Source of the DNA: Thermoplasmata archaeon
GTDB taxonomy: Archaea > Thermoplasmatota > Thermoplasmata > Lutacidiplasmatales > UBA184
DNA: 41,146 nucleotides
Direction of reading: 5' to 3'
NCBI GenBank assembly: GCA_030037735.1
Contig: JASHQC010000009.1
Coordinates: forward strand, 1 to 41,146
Below are positions 38,620 through 41,146 of the stretch, piece by piece; position 1 is the stretch's first letter, and every line of letters starts with the position of its first letter. The notes below the pieces were generated by a model. That model was not told the DNA's origin, ran no database searches, and saw only the letters and a program-made list of their open reading frames with translations. The position numbers were made by a program, and so were the translations under genes.

Positions 38620-40860
38620 ATGTCAAGGGCTGCGTTCCTCACCGCCGTACTGACTATTGCGATCGTGACCGTCGTGAGCGGCGGGTCGGCATCCACCGCG
38701 CCCAGTGGGGGCGCCGGGGCGCTGAACGCTTTTGCGGGAACCGCGCATCCATCCCCCGCCATCACTCTTGCTGGGCCGGGTCTGCTCGAACGGGCCGTGG
38801 CGAGCATCAACGTCGCGCCGTCTCATCCGGACTCAGCAGTGCCGTGTGCGGTCAGTTCGGATATGGCGGCAACCTGCGACGGTTCCGCTCCCGCCCTCCT
38901 CTCCCATCTCGGAATGACATCCGGCCGGAACCTCGCGACGGCGGCGGGGGAATCCACCGGTGCGTTCCACTCCCGCGGGGCAGCCGTTTCGTCTCCCGCG
39001 CGTGCATTGACGCCCGCAGTCGGAGACATGGCCTGGTACAACGTGACGGGCAACCTCTCGACCGCCTCGGGGGGGAATATCCCAGCCATCGGGTACGGAG
39101 CCCGGATGGCCTTCGACCCCCGACTCCAGGAGGTCGTCCTGTTTTCCGGGAGCGGGTATGCCACCAGCGAGCCCTACGAGAACATTACGTGGGTCTACAA
39201 CGGGGTGGACTGGACCAACCTGACGGGGAGCCTCAGCCTGGCGCCGTCGCCACGGCTGTGGCCCGGATTCGGCTACGATCCCACTCTGGGCGGGGTCGTT
39301 CTCGTCGGGGGATGGAACGCCAGTGACGATGGGCTCAACGACACGTGGCTGTTCACCGGAAGCTGGAAGAACATCACGTCGACCACCGGCCCACTGCTCG
39401 ATAACGACGGAGATTACCTGGCCGAAGGCGGGATCGGTGGGTCCGCGGCGGCGTGGGACCCGGCGCTGCAGGGCTTCCTGCTCGTGGATGGGTGCGACGA
39501 TGACGAATGCGGTGAGGCGTACGCTCTCACCTGGCTCCTCAACTCGACGGGCTGGCACACGATCGACTACGGGCCGGGTTGGGGATCTGAGACGTGGCTG
39601 GGCTACACCGGGATGGCCTACGACGCGACGGACGGGTACATGGTCCTCTACGGCGGCTTCGACGTGGAATCGGACCACCCCCAGAACTACACGTACACGT
39701 ACTCCGGAGGCCCGGAGTTCGCCGGCAACTGGGTCAACATCAGTGCCTCGGATGCCGGATGCACCCCGGCCTGTGCCACTCCTCCGGGCCGCGACGACAG
39801 TTCGATCACCTGGGATGCTCAGCTAGGCGGGATCTTCCTGACGGGCGGGTACAACTACACGGACACGTTGAACGACGGGTTGTACAACGACACGTGGGAG
39901 TTCCTGGGGGGCCTCTGGTACCCGCTCACTCCGTCGGCTCCGGCTGCCTTCCTGCCGATTGAGGGGCCGGCCCTCTCCACCAATTCCACTGATATCGGCG
40001 TCTTCATGGTCGGCGGGGATTGCTACCCGGGCTCCTGCGGGAGCAGCGAATGGGTGTTCGAGACTCCGCCCGAGGCGACCCTTTCGGAGTCGCCGAACCC
40101 GGTCGACGCGGGAGGCGTCGCCACGTTCAACGCCGGGTGGACCACCGGCACTGGTACGGGATGGTACGCCGGGTGGAACCTCTCCACCGGCGACGGTCAC
40201 CACACGACGCTGCGCGCGGCGGTCGGGCTGAACAGCTTCACTGCCTTCACAAAGGCAATCTCGTACACGTACGCCCTCTCGGGGAACGCTACCGCTCGTG
40301 TGACCTGGTCCGATTTCTTCTACATCAGCAACACGAGTGCCGTCCTCCACCTGACGGTGGACCCCTCGCTGGCGGCGACCATCAAGGCCTCGTCCACGTC
40401 GATCAGCGCAGGAGGGTCGGTGACCTTCACCACGAGCCCGACCGGTGGCAGTGGTACGTACACCTATGCCTGGGAGTTCGGCGACGGAACGACCAGCACG
40501 GCGGCAGCCCCGCCCGCGCACGTGTACGCGAAGGCCGGAAACTACACCGTGAACCTGACCGTGACCGACAGCACCGGCAATTCCATCAAGAGTTCCATCT
40601 CTATCGTGGTGGCCGCAGCACCGGCCTTCCTGGGCCTGGGCGCCACGCTGACGTACCTGATCATCGGACTCGTGGCGGTCGTCGTGGTGATTGCGGCTGC
40701 AGTCCTACTGATGCGACGACGGAAGAAGCCGGCCGCCCCGCAACCGTGGCAGGCCGGGACGGCTCCTTCGGGAGCAGGGGGACCGCCGCCGGGCGCGACG
40801 TCCGAGGTCCCGCCTGGGGTCGGAGGAGCGCCTCCGCCTCCTCCGCCGCCCCCATCGTAG
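38620..40860 (+). CDS. secreted Kelch-like plus PKD surface protein with membrane anchor
   Basis: The 746-residue protein has a signal peptide (AAFLTAVLTIAIVTVVSGGSAS, residues 4-25), a Ser/Ala-rich linker, then a Kelch/galactose-oxidase-like propeller at about residues 140-490. The repeated units are of the type RMAFDPRLQEVVLFSGSG ... NITWVYNGVDWTNLTG, GFGYDPTLGGVVLVGGWN and AYDATDGYMVLYGGFD. Two PKD-like domains follow; the second (about 587-668) has YTYAWEFGDGTTST and HVYAKAGNYTVNLTVTD. A membrane helix lies at about 676-702 (TLTYLIIGLVAVVVVIAAAVLL), then RRRKK and a 40-residue Pro/Gly tail ending in a run of prolines. More than ten N-x-S/T sequons suggest glycosylation. It is probably a cell-surface adhesin or glycan-binding protein. 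Confidence 0.85.
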   Translation: MSRAAFLTAVLTIAIVTVVSGGSASTAPSGGAGALNAFAGTAHPSPAITLAGPGLLERAVASINVAPSHPDSAVPCAVSSDMAATCDGSAPALLSHLGMTSGRNLATAAGESTGAFHSRGAAVSSPARALTPAVGDMAWYNVTGNLSTASGGNIPAIGYGARMAFDPRLQEVVLFSGSGYATSEPYENITWVYNGVDWTNLTGSLSLAPSPRLWPGFGYDPTLGGVVLVGGWNASDDGLNDTWLFTGSWKNITSTTGPLLDNDGDYLAEGGIGGSAAAWDPALQGFLLVDGCDDDECGEAYALTWLLNSTGWHTIDYGPGWGSETWLGYTGMAYDATDGYMVLYGGFDVESDHPQNYTYTYSGGPEFAGNWVNISASDAGCTPACATPPGRDDSSITWDAQLGGIFLTGGYNYTDTLNDGLYNDTWEFLGGLWYPLTPSAPAAFLPIEGPALSTNSTDIGVFMVGGDCYPGSCGSSEWVFETPPEATLSESPNPVDAGGVATFNAGWTTGTGTGWYAGWNLSTGDGHHTTLRAAVGLNSFTAFTKAISYTYALSGNATARVTWSDFFYISNTSAVLHLTVDPSLAATIKASSTSISAGGSVTFTTSPTGGSGTYTYAWEFGDGTTSTAAAPPAHVYAKAGNYTVNLTVTDSTGNSIKSSISIVVAAAPAFLGLGATLTYLIIGLVAVVVVIAAAVLLMRRRKKPAAPQPWQAGTAPSGAGGPPPGATSEVPPGVGGAPPPPPPPPS

Positions 40861-40929
40861 TGCCGAGTCTCGGAACCGGAAGACAGGAGGAGCGGACGGT
40901 GCTAGGCCGGCAAGATGGGCGCGCACCGA

Positions 40930-41146
40930 AAAACTCCGGAGACCCCGTTCGCTCCTCAGCCCCGTCGCCCCACCAGCGTCGTCGGGTCACGGTAAGGCTG
41001 CTCCCGTCAGGACCTGACCCGGTTCCCGTGATGGGTAACCGCTAGGGCGCTCCTCCGAGCGCTCGTCGCGGTGCCCGCGGCCCAGTGGAACAGAGCGTCG
41101 ACGGAGACGAACGAGACGGATTCCCTCGGTGCGCGTCGCTCCTGCC
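40930..41146 (-). ncRNA. signal recognition particle (7S) RNA, 5' part beyond the window
   Basis: The minus strand carries archaeal SRP RNA elements. Helix 6 is GCGCTC-GGAG-GAGCGC (41047-41062), with the GGAG tetraloop bound by SRP19. Helix 8 has a TCACGG/CCGTGA base (41026-41031 with 40987-40992) and the conserved internal loop GTCAGG...AGCAG, capped by TGAC (41006-41009) instead of GGAA. Helix 5 has CGTTCG/CGAACG (41108-41113 with 40946-40951) and CCGTCG/CGACGG. A T-run (40929-40933) marks the likely 3' end. The 5' domain (helices 1-4) would lie past 41146. It is convergent with the Kelch/PKD gene. Confidence 0.88.

Noticed and set aside
1-41146. CRISPR arrays, insertion sequences and rRNA genes
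   Set aside because: No regularly spaced direct repeats, transposase-like proteins, terminal inverted repeats or rRNA signatures were seen on either strand.

Overview
The window is a GC-rich stretch of an archaeal chromosome, most likely from a member of the Thermoplasmatota (class Thermoplasmata or a relative). This placement is inferred from several features. A/T-rich TATA-type boxes lie about 25-35 nt upstream of many start codons, often too close for a leader, which implies leaderless mRNAs. There is a type II tRNA-Leu, and an archaeal SRP RNA with helix 6 and helix 8 runs off the right edge. The regulators are of archaeal types (AbrB-PhoU fusion, Lrp, HxlR, a remnant resembling HTH_10/Bat proteins). 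Surface proteins rich in N-x-S/T sequons carry a C-terminal membrane anchor. No database search was possible, so family calls rest on motif recognition.

Layout. 0-5.2 kb: the end of a DUF2079-like membrane protein, an APH-type phosphotransferase, a PEP mutase/isocitrate lyase-family enzyme, a small membrane protein and an NmrA-like reductase. 5.2-9.8 kb (minus strand): a tight four-gene run in the order glutamine synthetase, YtcJ-like amidohydrolase, unknown protein, truA. 9.9-15 kb: an Lrp regulator divergent from glnA, an LsrF-like class I aldolase, tRNA-Leu(CAG), a RelE-type toxin-antitoxin pair, a methyltransferase overlapping a MaoC hydratase, a short unknown, and a zinc alcohol dehydrogenase. 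15-19.5 kb: a KaiC/GvpD-like ATPase with a degenerate second half, then a two-subunit molybdenum hydroxylase of IorAB type. 19.5-20.6 kb: a gene-poor stretch with a frameshifted regulator remnant. 20.6-23.8 kb: a thioredoxin-like protein divergent from a Fur-like domain lacking its DNA-binding half, an iron-dependent alcohol dehydrogenase and a PhoU-family regulator. 24-28.2 kb: a fused 2Fe-2S/FAD/BFD subunit and a DAO-family subunit (SoxAB/HcnBC-type imino-acid dehydrogenase), followed by a glycerate-2-kinase-like protein that has lost its key motifs. 28.2-29.6 kb: a SHOCT-like protein divergent from an HxlR regulator, then a candidate small structured RNA. 30.2-33.2 kb: a two-gene unit of a 117-aa unknown and an 889-aa HerA/VirB4-like ATPase with a C-terminal PD-(D/E)xK-like segment. 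33.2-41.1 kb: thpR, two large secreted, membrane-anchored proteins (Ig-like; Kelch plus PKD), glyA, a hotdog thioesterase, a small unknown, and the SRP RNA.

The best candidates for something new are the ATPase-nuclease fusion with its translationally coupled partner, the inactivated glycerate-kinase homologue beside the SoxAB-type pair, the DNA-binding-less Fur domain, and two unassigned structured segments (12.06-12.14 kb and 29.5-29.6 kb). Well-placed operator-like repeats precede the toxin-antitoxin, thioredoxin-like and HxlR genes.
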